DNA of 47,024 bases from Prosthecobacter sp. (GTDB lineage: Bacteria > Verrucomicrobiota > Verrucomicrobiia > Verrucomicrobiales > Verrucomicrobiaceae). Location of the stretch: assembly GCA_021733925.1 (NCBI GenBank), contig JAIPJY010000053.1, positions 1-47,024 of the forward strand, written 5' to 3'. The notes under the pieces are model-generated. The model had not been told where the DNA came from. It did not search any database and saw only the letters and a list, made by a program, of their open reading frames with translations. Positions within the stretch are counted from its first letter, which is position 1. Each line of letters opens with the position of its first letter. Positions 1-7,453 of the stretch are shown one piece after another. The translations under genes were made by a program, and so were the position numbers.

Positions 1-168
1 GAGATTGAGCGAGGGGATCGGCAGGCTGCCGTTGTGGCATTGCAGGCAGTGCTGCTGCAGCACCGGCTTGACCTGGTTGCGGAAATAGCTCGCGCGTTCG
101 CTTTTGCCGCCTGGCAGCAGTGAGCAGGCAGTGACGACGAAAAGGACGGGAAGAAAGCGCAGGATCAT
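1..168 (-). CDS. PSCyt1-type (planctomycete cytochrome c) protein, N-terminal part only
   Basis: Only the first 56 codons lie in the window; the gene runs off the left edge. The translation begins with a lipoprotein-type signal (hydrophobic LRFLPVLFVVTA, then Cys) and continues to RNQVKPVLQQHCLQCHNGS, which holds a CxxCH haem c site. This is the usual opening of PSCyt1-DUF1549-DUF1553 proteins, which are expanded in Planctomycetes and Verrucomicrobia. The ATG at 168 is the only good start, directly before the signal. The product is expected to be exported. The family call rests on this short segment, so the C-terminal architecture is unknown. Confidence 0.7.
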   Translation of the reverse strand, partial: MILRFLPVLFVVTACSLLPGGKSERASYFRNQVKPVLQQHCLQCHNGSLPIPSLNL

Positions 169-269
169 GACGCGAGACTAACGACGGCACTGAAAATAGG
201 CTACACCGAGTTTGTGCAAAATTGCGCGGATGCTTGACGCCGCCATGCAGGCACAGCCACATTACCCGC

Positions 270-899
270 ATGCCCCGCAAACCCAAACCGCAGTCCAACG
301 GCCATTGCCGCATCGCTTTGACCGGAGGACCCGGCGGCGGCAAGACGACGGCGGGTGATCTGTTTCGCCGGGAGATGGGAGGCCAGGTGGTGCTGGTGCC
401 GGAGGCGGCCACGATGATGTTCAGCGGCGGCTTTCCCCGCGTGCATCTGCCGGGGGCGGCCCATGCAGCGCAAAGGGCCATCTACCATGTGCAGATCCAT
501 CTGGAGGAGGCGGTGATGGCGCAGCACCCCGAGCAGATCCTGCTGTGCGATCGTGGCACCGTGGACGGCGCGGCCTACTGGCCGAGCGGACCGGAGGGCT
601 TTTTTGAGGACATCGGCAGCACGCTGGAGCGTGAGCTCTCACGCTATGACGCGGTGATCTTCTTTGAGAGCGCAGCGGTGGGCCACATGAGCATCGAAGG
701 CGGGAACCCCATCCGCAACGAAACCCTGGAGCAGGCCGTGAAGCTCGACCGCAAGCTGCGGGAGCTGTGGTCCCAGCACCCGAAGTTCATGCTGGTGCCG
801 CACAACCCCTCCTTCTTCAAAAAGATCAGCTTCGGCCTCGGCGTGCTGGACGGCATGGTGAGCGAACTGGGCTGCAAGGAGCGGAAGAGGAAGAAGTAG
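270..899 (+). CDS. AAA-type P-loop NTPase (AAA_28-like)
   Basis: A 209-residue soluble protein. A clear Walker A motif, GGPGGGKTT, sits at residues 19-27. A Walker-B-like strand LLCDRG follows at about 91-96, with the acid directly before RG as in kinase-like P-loop proteins. The layout matches the AAA_28 (NadR/Ttd14-like) predicted ATPases, whose substrate is usually unknown. I chose the ATG at 270; a TTG 48 bases upstream is also in frame but adds nothing family-like. The last residues are a basic KERKRKK tail. The REP array starts about 20 bases after the stop. No operon partner is visible, so a specific function cannot be given. Confidence 0.75.
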   Translation: MPRKPKPQSNGHCRIALTGGPGGGKTTAGDLFRREMGGQVVLVPEAATMMFSGGFPRVHLPGAAHAAQRAIYHVQIHLEEAVMAQHPEQILLCDRGTVDGAAYWPSGPEGFFEDIGSTLERELSRYDAVIFFESAAVGHMSIEGGNPIRNETLEQAVKLDRKLRELWSQHPKFMLVPHNPSFFKKISFGLGVLDGMVSELGCKERKRKK

Positions 900-918
900 G
901 AGCGGCGGGCAGCCCGGA

Positions 919-1482
919 GCACCGCAGCACGCAGGCTGGTAGGGACGCGCTGTGTCGCGTCCGTAGATTCCTTCGTCCCAGCGTGGGCTGCGGGCTTGCA
1001 GCTATCCCCCCTTTCAAAACGCCTCTGACTAGTGCTCTCGAAAGCCCCATGGACGGCGAACCTTTTTCATCGCCTGCGATGCCACAGACCCATAACTACG
1101 GACCCGACACAGCGGGTCCCTACCTTCACCTGCGGCGCCGACGGGCTGGTAGGGACGCGCTGTGTCGCGTCCGTAGATTCCTTCGTCCCAGCGTGGGCTG
1201 CCGACTCGCAGCTATCCCCCTTTTAAGACGCCTCCGCCTTCCGCTATCGAAAGTCCCATGGACGGCGAACCTTTTTCATCGCCTGCGATGCCATAGACCC
1301 ATAATCACGGACCCGACACAGCGGGTCCCTACCCTCCCCTGCGGCGCCGACGGGCTGGTAGGGACGCGCTGTGTCGCGTCCGTAGATTCCTTCGTCCCAG
1401 CGTGGGCTGCGGACTCGCAGCTATCCCCCTTTTAAGACGCCTCCGCCTTCCGCTCTCGAAAGTCCCATGGACGGCGAACCTT
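919..1482. repeat. REP / inverted-REP array, left block
   Basis: Alternating palindromes. Forward REPs start with the tetranucleotide GTAG followed by a 7-bp stem GGACGCG / CGCGTCC (939-962, 1149-1172, 1358-1381). Inverted copies have stem GGACCCG / CGGGTCC followed by CTAC (1100-1123, 1309-1332). About 137 bases of conserved linker separate each REP from its inverted partner, giving BIME-like units. The block opens with GCACCGCAGCACGCAGGCT, which recurs at the head of the right block. The third REP has its linker but no inverted partner, because the transposase region begins there. Confidence 0.9.
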
Positions 1483-1515
1483 GGGATGCCCCCCTTTCCA
1501 AATCTTTTCCTTGTC

Positions 1516-2019
1516 ATGCCATGTTCTGTTTCACATTTTCCGCTCATGCTGGAAGACCTTGCTGGCCGAAAAACACCCGCCCAAGGGGTGCTGCCCACCC
1601 ACGATGGCGCAACCTTGCTCTGGTGTACGGTTTGTGCCGAGCAGCGTGGCGACTGGTGTGCCCAGGAAAAGGTGAAGTCGCTGCTGCAGGAACTCTGGGC
1701 TGACCCAGCGAATGCATGGCACGTCGGTGATTTTCTCCTCATGCCGGATCATCTGCATTTTTTCGCCACGCCGAAGGAAGGCCCAGGCCCCTGGGTGGAT
1801 GTGGAACGCTGGACAGCCTTCTGGAAGGATCGTTTTTCGAAACGCTGCGACAATCTGGCATGGCGCTGGCAGCGAGGACTGTTTCACCATCGCCTCCGCA
1901 GCGAACGCGACTACGTGGACAAGGGCCTCTACATGCGGCAAAATCCCGTGAGAGCCGGATTGGTGGATTCTCCTGATGCATGGCCCTGGACTGGCCGCAT
2001 TCAAACTATCCGCTGGTAA
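1516..2019 (+). CDS. REP-associated tyrosine transposase (RAYT, Y1/IS200-like)
   Basis: A 167-residue single-domain Y1 transposase. The HUH signature is MPDHLHFF, with the two histidines at residues 79 and 81. The C-terminal helix DYVDKGLYMRQNPVRAGLV carries candidate catalytic tyrosines (133 and 139) and the NPVRAGL motif typical of RAYTs. Known RAYTs nick and process REP hairpins, recognising a GTAG-type tetranucleotide at the stem foot. Such hairpins flank this gene on both sides, which strongly supports the call. Possible starts are ATG at 1486, 1516 and 1546. The upstream part of the open frame is REP linker and was left out. The N-terminal HVT-like strand is diverged (LLWCTVCAEQ). Activity is likely but not certain. 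Confidence 0.85.
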   Translation: MPCSVSHFPLMLEDLAGRKTPAQGVLPTHDGATLLWCTVCAEQRGDWCAQEKVKSLLQELWADPANAWHVGDFLLMPDHLHFFATPKEGPGPWVDVERWTAFWKDRFSKRCDNLAWRWQRGLFHHRLRSERDYVDKGLYMRQNPVRAGLVDSPDAWPWTGRIQTIRW

Positions 2020-2028
2020 AGAAACGCC

Positions 2029-2690
2029 GCACCGCAGCACGCAGGCTGGTAGGGACGCGCTGTGCCGCGTCCGTAGATTCCTTCGTCCCATCGCGATCTG
2101 CTGACTTGCAGCTATCCCCTTTCCAAACGCCTCATCCTTCCGCTCTCGAAAGTCCCATGGACGGCGAACCTTTTTCATCGCCTGCGATGCCATAGACCCG
2201 AAATCACGGACCCGACGCAGCGGGTCCCTACCTTCACCTGCGGCGCCGACGGACTGGTAGGGACGCGCTGTGTCGCGTCCGTAGATTCCTTCGTCCCAGC
2301 GCGATCTGCTGCCACAACGCTCTCCCCCTTTTCTCAACGCCTCCGACTTCTGCTCTCGAAAGCCCCAAGAACGGCGAACCTTTTTCATCGCCTGCGATGC
2401 CACAGACCCGAAATCACGGACCCGACGCAGCGGTTCCCTACCCTCCCCTGCGGTGCTGAAGCACTGGTAGGGACGCGCTGTGTCGCGTCCGTAGATTCCT
2501 TCGTCCCATCGCGATCTGCTGCCACAACGCTCTCCCCCTTTTCTCAACGCCTCCGACTTCTGCTCTCGAAAGCCCCAAGGACGGCGAACCTTTTTCATCG
2601 CCTCCGATGCCACAGACCCATAATCACGGACCCGACACAGCGGGTCCCTACCTTCCCCTGCGGCGCCGACGGGCTGGTAGGGACGCGCTC
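2029..2690. repeat. REP / inverted-REP array, right block
   Basis: Continuation of the array after the transposase. Forward GTAG-hairpins lie at 2049-2072, 2257-2280, 2467-2490, and a truncated one at 2677-2690. Inverted copies ending in CTAC lie at 2208-2231, 2418-2441 and 2628-2651. The head of the block (GCACCGCAGCACGCAGGCT) is the same as that of the left block. The last REP is cut off after GGACGCGCT, about 50 bases before cinA. Stem changes are mostly in loop or single positions (for example GTGCCG at 2063). Confidence 0.9.
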
Positions 2691-2742
2691 ACAGCGAAAG
2701 AAGCGTTGATCGCCCCGCCTTGCCGCGCGTAAAGACTGGTGC

Positions 2743-3993
2743 ATGAACGTCGAACTCGTCAACACCGGCACCGAACTCCTCCTGGGAGACACCATCAACA
2801 CGAACGCAGCCTGGATCGGCCAGCGGCTGGCGGCGCTGGGCATTCAGGTGGCGCGGCAGACGATTGTCCCGGATGGCGCGGTGATCCGCACGGCCATCGC
2901 CGAGGCGGCGCAGCGGGCGGATGTGGTGCTCGTTTCCGGCGGGCTGGGGCCGACGAATGATGACCTCACGCGTGAGTCCACCGCCGAACTGCTGAACCTC
3001 GGCATGGAGCTGAACGCCGAGGTGATGCAGCACCTGAGCGACTACTTTGCCAAACGCGGCAAGCCGGTCAGCCTGGCCACGCAGCGCCAGGCCATGGTCC
3101 CCCATGGTGCGGTGGTGATGCCCAATCTTTTTGGCACCGCTCCGGGATTGTACTTCCCGGCGGAACTCAGCGCCTCGCAGGGCTGGGATGCGCACATCTT
3201 TCTGCTGCCCGGACCGCCGCGTGAGCTGAAGCCCATGGTAGAAAGCCAGGTGGAGCCACGTCTGCGCACCTGGCTGCCGGATGGCATCTCGCGCCGCGTG
3301 CTGTATCTCAAAGTCACCGGCGTGGGCGAGTCGGACATCGTGGAGGCGGTGGAGAAAGAGCTCGAAGCCATCGAGGGTCTCGACCTCGGCTACTGCATTC
3401 GCAATGGCGATGTGGACGTGCGCCTCGCGGGCCCGCAGGTCGCCGTGGACGAAGCCGCAAGCGTGGTGCGTGCGGCCTTGGGAGACTGCATTGTCTCGGA
3501 AGATCGCCGCATCATTGAAGAAGTCATCGTGCAGCTGCTGAGCGAGCGCGGCGAATGGCTCGCCACCGCCGAGTCCTGCACGGGCGGCACCATTGCGAAC
3601 CGCATCACCGATGTCAGCGGGGCCTCGCGCGTCTTTGGCCACGGCTGGGTGACGTATGCGAATGAAGCCAAGCACCAGCACCTCGGTGTGCCTTTGGAGC
3701 TGATCGAAACCCACGGCGCCGTGAGCGAAGAAGTCGCGCGTGCGATGGCCGAAGGCGCGCTGAAAAACAGCGGAGCCGACTACGCCCTGTCCGTGACTGG
3801 CATCGCGGGGCCGACCGGTGGCACGCCGGAGAAACCCGTGGGCACCGTGTGGATCGGTCTGGCATCGAAGAACGCCGAGACCTGGGCGCAGAAGAAGTTT
3901 TCACCGGGATCGCGGGATCGCTTCAAGCTGCTGACCTCACAGGCCGCGCTGGACATGCTGCGGAGAAGGATGCTGGGGATTGGGGTGAGGTGA
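2743..3993 (+). CDS. cinA: CinA family competence/damage-inducible protein
   Basis: A 416-residue protein of normal CinA length. The N-terminal MoCF-biosynthesis-like domain (about 1-170) carries SGGLGPTNDD at 65-74. The C-terminal CinA/PncC domain (about 260-410) carries TAESCTGG near 274-281 and SVTGIAGPTGG near 350. In characterised members the C-terminal domain deamidates nicotinamide mononucleotide for pyridine-nucleotide recycling, and the N-terminal domain can be an ADP-ribose pyrophosphatase. Both domains look complete. The gene follows the REP array and stands alone, with no recA next to it. No strong ribosome binding site is seen before the ATG. Confidence 0.95.
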   Translation: MNVELVNTGTELLLGDTINTNAAWIGQRLAALGIQVARQTIVPDGAVIRTAIAEAAQRADVVLVSGGLGPTNDDLTRESTAELLNLGMELNAEVMQHLSDYFAKRGKPVSLATQRQAMVPHGAVVMPNLFGTAPGLYFPAELSASQGWDAHIFLLPGPPRELKPMVESQVEPRLRTWLPDGISRRVLYLKVTGVGESDIVEAVEKELEAIEGLDLGYCIRNGDVDVRLAGPQVAVDEAASVVRAALGDCIVSEDRRIIEEVIVQLLSERGEWLATAESCTGGTIANRITDVSGASRVFGHGWVTYANEAKHQHLGVPLELIETHGAVSEEVARAMAEGALKNSGADYALSVTGIAGPTGGTPEKPVGTVWIGLASKNAETWAQKKFSPGSRDRFKLLTSQAALDMLRRRMLGIGVR

Positions 3994-4048
3994 GGGAGCC
4001 TCTTTGCTGGGAGCGTCATTCCACACTTCTCTCAAACCCCACGGAAAA

Positions 4049-4369
4049 TCAAAAGCGCTTCAAGCCCCAACTTGGATTCCGGCGATTATGCCTGATGACC
4101 CACACACGGGCATAGTCACCCCGGATGTCGTAGAGAAAATGGTAGGGAAAGCGGTCGAAGTTGCACCGCCGCAGTCCGCAGGCATCAAAATGAAAAAAGC
4201 GCGGATTCTCCGCCACCTTCAGCAGCCCCGCCTGGAACTCGCCGAAGAACTCCTCCGCGAGCGCCGGGGAAACCTCGTCGTATTTTTCCAGAATGGCGTC
4301 CAGATCTGCCTGAACTCGTTGGTGAAATCTAACGCGCACGGAAGCGAAGCCCGGAAACGAGCTGGTCAA
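4049..4369 (-). CDS. ParE/RelE-family toxin
   Basis: A small basic protein with the RelE/ParE layout: VRVRFHQRVQADLDAI at the start, an FHFDACGLRRC strand, RFPYHFLYDI, and a closing RVWVIRHNRRNP strand. Family members inhibit gyrase or cleave mRNA; the ParE-like ending favours a gyrase-type or unclear target. The frame opens at a TTG (4369). A GTG at 4339, which begins at VRVRFHQ, is an equally likely start and would leave about 10 bases of overlap with the antitoxin stop. The gene follows its antitoxin in the usual order. There is no ATG start, consistent with translational coupling. Confidence 0.8.
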   Translation of the reverse strand: MTSSFPGFASVRVRFHQRVQADLDAILEKYDEVSPALAEEFFGEFQAGLLKVAENPRFFHFDACGLRRCNFDRFPYHFLYDIRGDYARVWVIRHNRRNPSWGLKRF

Positions 4370-4541
4370 AAGTGATCATCACTCCGTCATCGGCATCCCC
4401 TTCCCTCACACGGCTCATCACTTCCTCATCCGAAACACCGTGGTGCGGCTTTTCAAGCCCATGCAGCAGCCGGGCCGCCAGAGAAGCCCGGTCATCCTCA
4501 GAAAGCTTGGCCGCCTCCGCCGTGAGTTCTTCCAGTTTCAT
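4329..4541 (-). CDS. Addiction-module antitoxin (TIGR02574-like)
   Basis: A 70-residue acidic protein, MKLEELTAEAAKLSEDDRAS, rich in short helices. This matches the addiction-module component family that pairs with ParE-type toxins (AxLSxxERAxLxxxLL pattern: LSEDDRASLAARLLHGLE). It lies directly upstream of the toxin and overlaps it. I chose the ATG at 4541 because the family begins here; an ATG 24 bases upstream is in frame. It should neutralise the partner and may autoregulate the pair, but no operator is evident. Confidence 0.75.
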   Translation of the reverse strand: MKLEELTAEAAKLSEDDRASLAARLLHGLEKPHHGVSDEEVMSRVREGDADDGVMITFDQLVSGLRFRAR

Positions 4542-4700
4542 GGTGTGAAGGATACGCACCCGCAAGGACTCTGCCAGCAGGTTTTGCAGGAGTCAGCCAC
4601 TCCTCCCTTAGAGGGATTGTCCCGATCTCTCCACGCTCCCGCAAAGCCCAGCGCGCCCGCGCCATCCAAACCTGAGGGATCAAGATGATCCCCCCCTCCG

Positions 4701-4742
4701 CCAGATCCAGATCCAGATCCAGATCCTGCTCCTGCTCCTGCT
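4701..4742. repeat. Hexanucleotide tandem repeat
   Basis: Four perfect copies of CCAGAT (4701-4724) are followed by three perfect copies of CCTGCT (4725-4742). The block ends on the first base of the stop codon of the secreted-protein gene on the minus strand, so copy-number change would affect its 3' end or untranslated region rather than its frame. Confidence 0.95.
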
Positions 4743-5899
4743 CACCTCTCCGGCCGGTTCATGTGCCATTCGATGACCGAGAAAAAAACCGGATCATCCG
4801 GGCCGCTGAGAGACTCCAGCAGGTGGAGCTCGCACCACCCCTTCCAGCGGTCGTAGGCGAGTCCGATGTCTCGAACCACTCGATGGTAGTTCATGGCAAA
4901 ACATGGCAAGGCCAGGTCATCATCCGTGAACCAGTCATGCCTGCGGTTGTGGAAAGGTTCGAATTCCGTCATTCCATTTTCCGCTATTAACTTGATATAG
5001 CTATGCCAGCTGTGGTAACCCGGCAGATCAAACTCCTGCCCCACCTCCATCTCAGGTGCCAGAAGAGTCCGGGGCTTTCCGATGCCGGCGCGGATGGAAC
5101 GAAGGCTGTCCAGCAGGTCATCTTTGAAGAGGTCCGCCGGCAAGCCGGGGAAATAAAAAAAGCCGTACCCGCCAGAGACGAAGGACGGCTGCCGCCACAC
5201 TTTGTCCCACCCCGCCGCAGCAGGCTGCGTGAGAGTGCGCAGGGCCGCCTCATGGCGTGCAGAGTTGCCCGCCATTGAGCCCGCCTTGTCAGCACCCGGC
5301 TGCCGTTTCTCCACAGGCATGGCTGGCAGGGGGACTGCGGACACGTGCGATTCCACGCAGGTGCGGTACGGGGCACCGTCGCAGTGCCAAGTTCCTTCAT
5401 TGTCACGCAGAAGGCGCCGGGGAGGATGCCGCCAGGGCGCGTAATCATCGCTGAGCTCCAGTTCATCAGCTCCCAAAAGCTCAGTGCGCTGGCCGCCGAA
5501 TCCATGGGCGTTCACAAACTTGTCTGTGCGCACCTGCGGCCCCTCAGGTGCGAGGTCCAGGGTCACGATGGTGCAGTCAAAGTCATCCGGAATGAACAAG
5601 CTGATGCGCCGCTCACTGAACCGCATGTAACGCAACAGATGCCCCGGCCTGCAATTCTCGACGAGCAATAGCTCGCACTCATTCCCTGCCCTGCGGCTGA
5701 CCGGTTCACGGTAAAAAGGCCAGTTGATGCCGGAGGAGGTGAGATAGGAGTACTGGTAGTATTCCCCGCCGTCCTTGCCGGGCAGCACCTCCAGCACCAC
5801 CTCGGCCCCGTGGGCCACAAACACCCCGCCGAGCACCTCCGCGCGCAGAGAAACCGCCGCCGCCAGCAGACACAGTACCACCAGCCAGAGCCGTTGCAT
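4742..5899 (-). CDS. Secreted protein of unknown function
   Basis: A 385-residue protein. The N-terminus MQRLWLVVLCLLAAAVSLRA is a good Sec signal with an AxA-type cleavage site, so it should be exported. I do not recognise a family. The mature part is rich in Trp, Tyr and acidic residues (for example GGYGFFYFPGLPADLF, DDPVFFSVIEWHMN). It has no obvious enzyme signature, repeats or membrane segments. I chose the ATG at 5899 just before the signal; an ATG at 5917 is also possible. The open frame extends about 250 bases further upstream, through a REP pair, but that part is not protein-like. The MFS gene is divergent. Confidence 0.6.
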   Translation of the reverse strand: MQRLWLVVLCLLAAAVSLRAEVLGGVFVAHGAEVVLEVLPGKDGGEYYQYSYLTSSGINWPFYREPVSRRAGNECELLLVENCRPGHLLRYMRFSERRISLFIPDDFDCTIVTLDLAPEGPQVRTDKFVNAHGFGGQRTELLGADELELSDDYAPWRHPPRRLLRDNEGTWHCDGAPYRTCVESHVSAVPLPAMPVEKRQPGADKAGSMAGNSARHEAALRTLTQPAAAGWDKVWRQPSFVSGGYGFFYFPGLPADLFKDDLLDSLRSIRAGIGKPRTLLAPEMEVGQEFDLPGYHSWHSYIKLIAENGMTEFEPFHNRRHDWFTDDDLALPCFAMNYHRVVRDIGLAYDRWKGWCELHLLESLSGPDDPVFFSVIEWHMNRPER

Positions 5900-5992
5900 G
5901 GAAGAGGTGGCGGGCATGATGCTGAGCAGCAGAATAAGGAGGTGAGGCGTGAATGGCAAGAGGCACCAAAGGTACTCGCATGCCCGGCGTAG

Positions 5993-6108
5993 GTAGGGAG
6001 GGCTGTCCCCAGCCCGCCGCGTGAGGCCACCGGACATTGAGCGCCCACCGGCAGCTACGAAGCCCACCCGCCTGCGAACGACGGCGGTTGGGGGACCAAC
6101 CGCCCTAC
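5993..6108. repeat. REP/inverted-REP pair, second family
   Basis: A GTAG-headed hairpin (5993-6018; stem pairing GGAGGGCTG with CAGCCCGCC) faces an inverted copy (6083-6108; GGCGGTTGG / CCAACCGCC then CTAC). The stem differs from the 0.9-2.7 kb array but the GTAG foot is the same. A related pair occurs at 12529-12712. It lies in the divergent promoter region of the secreted-protein and MFS genes. Confidence 0.85.
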
Positions 6109-6160
6109 CCGCCGGTCTCCAGCCCGCTTGAACACCGCGCATTTCTTCCTTCATTGGCCG

Positions 6161-7417
6161 ATGCCTTCTCGCCCCACCCGCGTCCGCTACCGTGTTGTCG
6201 GCTTCATGCTGGCGCTCGGGGCCGTCACTTATCTGGATCGCGCCTGCATCGCCACGTTGTCGCCGGAGATCCGCCGCGATCTCGGGCTGAGCAAGGATGA
6301 GATGAGCTGGATCTACAGCGCCTTCGCCATCGCTTACGCGTTGTTTGAGATTCCCACGGCCTGGTGGGCGGATCGCATGGGCACGCGCCGGGTGCTCACG
6401 CGCATCGTCGCGTGGTGGTCCGCGTTCACCATCGCCACCGCTGCGGCGTGGAGTTTCAGTTCCATGCTGGTCATCCGCTTTCTGTTTGGGGCGGGCGAGG
6501 CAGGCGCGTGGCCGGGCATGGCGCGGACTTTTTCACGCTGGATCCCACGCTCCGAGCGCGGCACGGTTCAAGGCATCTTCTTTGCCGCCGCGCACATCAT
6601 GGGCGGGCTCACACCCGTGATCGCGCTGGCGGTGGCGGGCGTGTATGGGTGGCGCTGGACCTTTGTGCTCTTTGGCATCCCCGGCATCGTGTGGGCCGTG
6701 GCGTGGCATCGCTGGTTCCGCGATGATCCCGAGCAGCATCCGGCGGTGAATGCAGCGGAACTGGAAAAGATCGTCGCAGGTCGCGATCACAGCACCGGGC
6801 AGCACGAGGGCTGGGCCTACTGGCGGCAACTGCTGCGGCACCGCAACACCCTGCCGCTCTGCCTCATGTATTTTCCCAACAGCTTTGGCTTCTACTTCTG
6901 CATCACCTGGCTGCCGGATTATCTGCGTGAGCAGCACGGCTTCCATTCCATGCGCCTGGGCTTTTTCACCGGCCTGCCCCTGCTGCTGAGCCCGGTGGCG
7001 GACCTCCTCGGCGGACTGGCCACGGACGCCGCCACGCGACGCTTTGGCCTGCGCATCGGACGTGCGGGCGTCGGCGCAGCCTCCTACCTCGTCGCCGGCA
7101 GCGCCATGCTGCTGGCCACGACCACCGCGCAGCCCGAGCTCGCAGCGTGGTGCATCGCCACCGCCGTGGCGGCCAGCATGTTCACCCTCGGCGCCGCCTG
7201 GGGCACCGTCATCGACGTCGGCGGCAGCCACACCGGCGTGGTGGGCGCCGCGATGAACACCAGCGGCCAGATCGGCAGCGTGATCTGTCCCCTGATCGTC
7301 ATCTGGCTCCAGCAGCACTACGACTGGAACGCGCCCATCTACCTCATCGGCGCTCTGTTCCTGGTGGGAGCCATCGCGTGGGGATTCATCAATCCGCAGC
7401 GGAAGATATTTGAGTAG
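6161..7417 (+). CDS. MFS transporter, anion:cation symporter (ACS)-like
   Basis: A 418-residue major-facilitator protein with about 12 hydrophobic segments. TM1 carries YLDRACIATLSPEIRRDLGLS, and the loop 2-3 motif is ADRMGTRRVLT. TM4 and TM5 carry FGAGEAGAWPGMARTFSRW, the usual ACS pattern (hexuronate, glucarate or phthalate porters). Such porters import organic anions with H+ or Na+. The substrate cannot be read from sequence, although sugar acids are plausible in a polysaccharide-degrading bacterium. The ATG at 6161 is preferred over the upstream in-frame TTG (6128). It is convergent with the DUF1016 gene and has no operon partner. Confidence 0.88.
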   Translation: MPSRPTRVRYRVVGFMLALGAVTYLDRACIATLSPEIRRDLGLSKDEMSWIYSAFAIAYALFEIPTAWWADRMGTRRVLTRIVAWWSAFTIATAAAWSFSSMLVIRFLFGAGEAGAWPGMARTFSRWIPRSERGTVQGIFFAAAHIMGGLTPVIALAVAGVYGWRWTFVLFGIPGIVWAVAWHRWFRDDPEQHPAVNAAELEKIVAGRDHSTGQHEGWAYWRQLLRHRNTLPLCLMYFPNSFGFYFCITWLPDYLREQHGFHSMRLGFFTGLPLLLSPVADLLGGLATDAATRRFGLRIGRAGVGAASYLVAGSAMLLATTTAQPELAAWCIATAVAASMFTLGAAWGTVIDVGGSHTGVVGAAMNTSGQIGSVICPLIVIWLQQHYDWNAPIYLIGALFLVGAIAWGFINPQRKIFE

Positions 7418-7453
7418 GCGGGCCGTTCATCGATGCTGACGGCAAGGAAAAAC

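Noticed and set aside
1531-2613. A 360-codon minus-strand frame through the RAYT and REP units
   Set aside because: The protein is made of repeated REP-linker translations and the reverse of the transposase; it is not a gene.
900-2690. CRISPR-like array
   Set aside because: Repeats alternate in orientation with conserved linkers and GTAG hairpins; there are no unique spacers and no cas genes.
4498-4683. Short minus-strand frame (IPQVWMARARWALRERGEIG) upstream of the antitoxin
   Set aside because: No family resemblance that I can name, it overlaps the antitoxin start, and it runs into the tandem hexamers' flank; not supportable.
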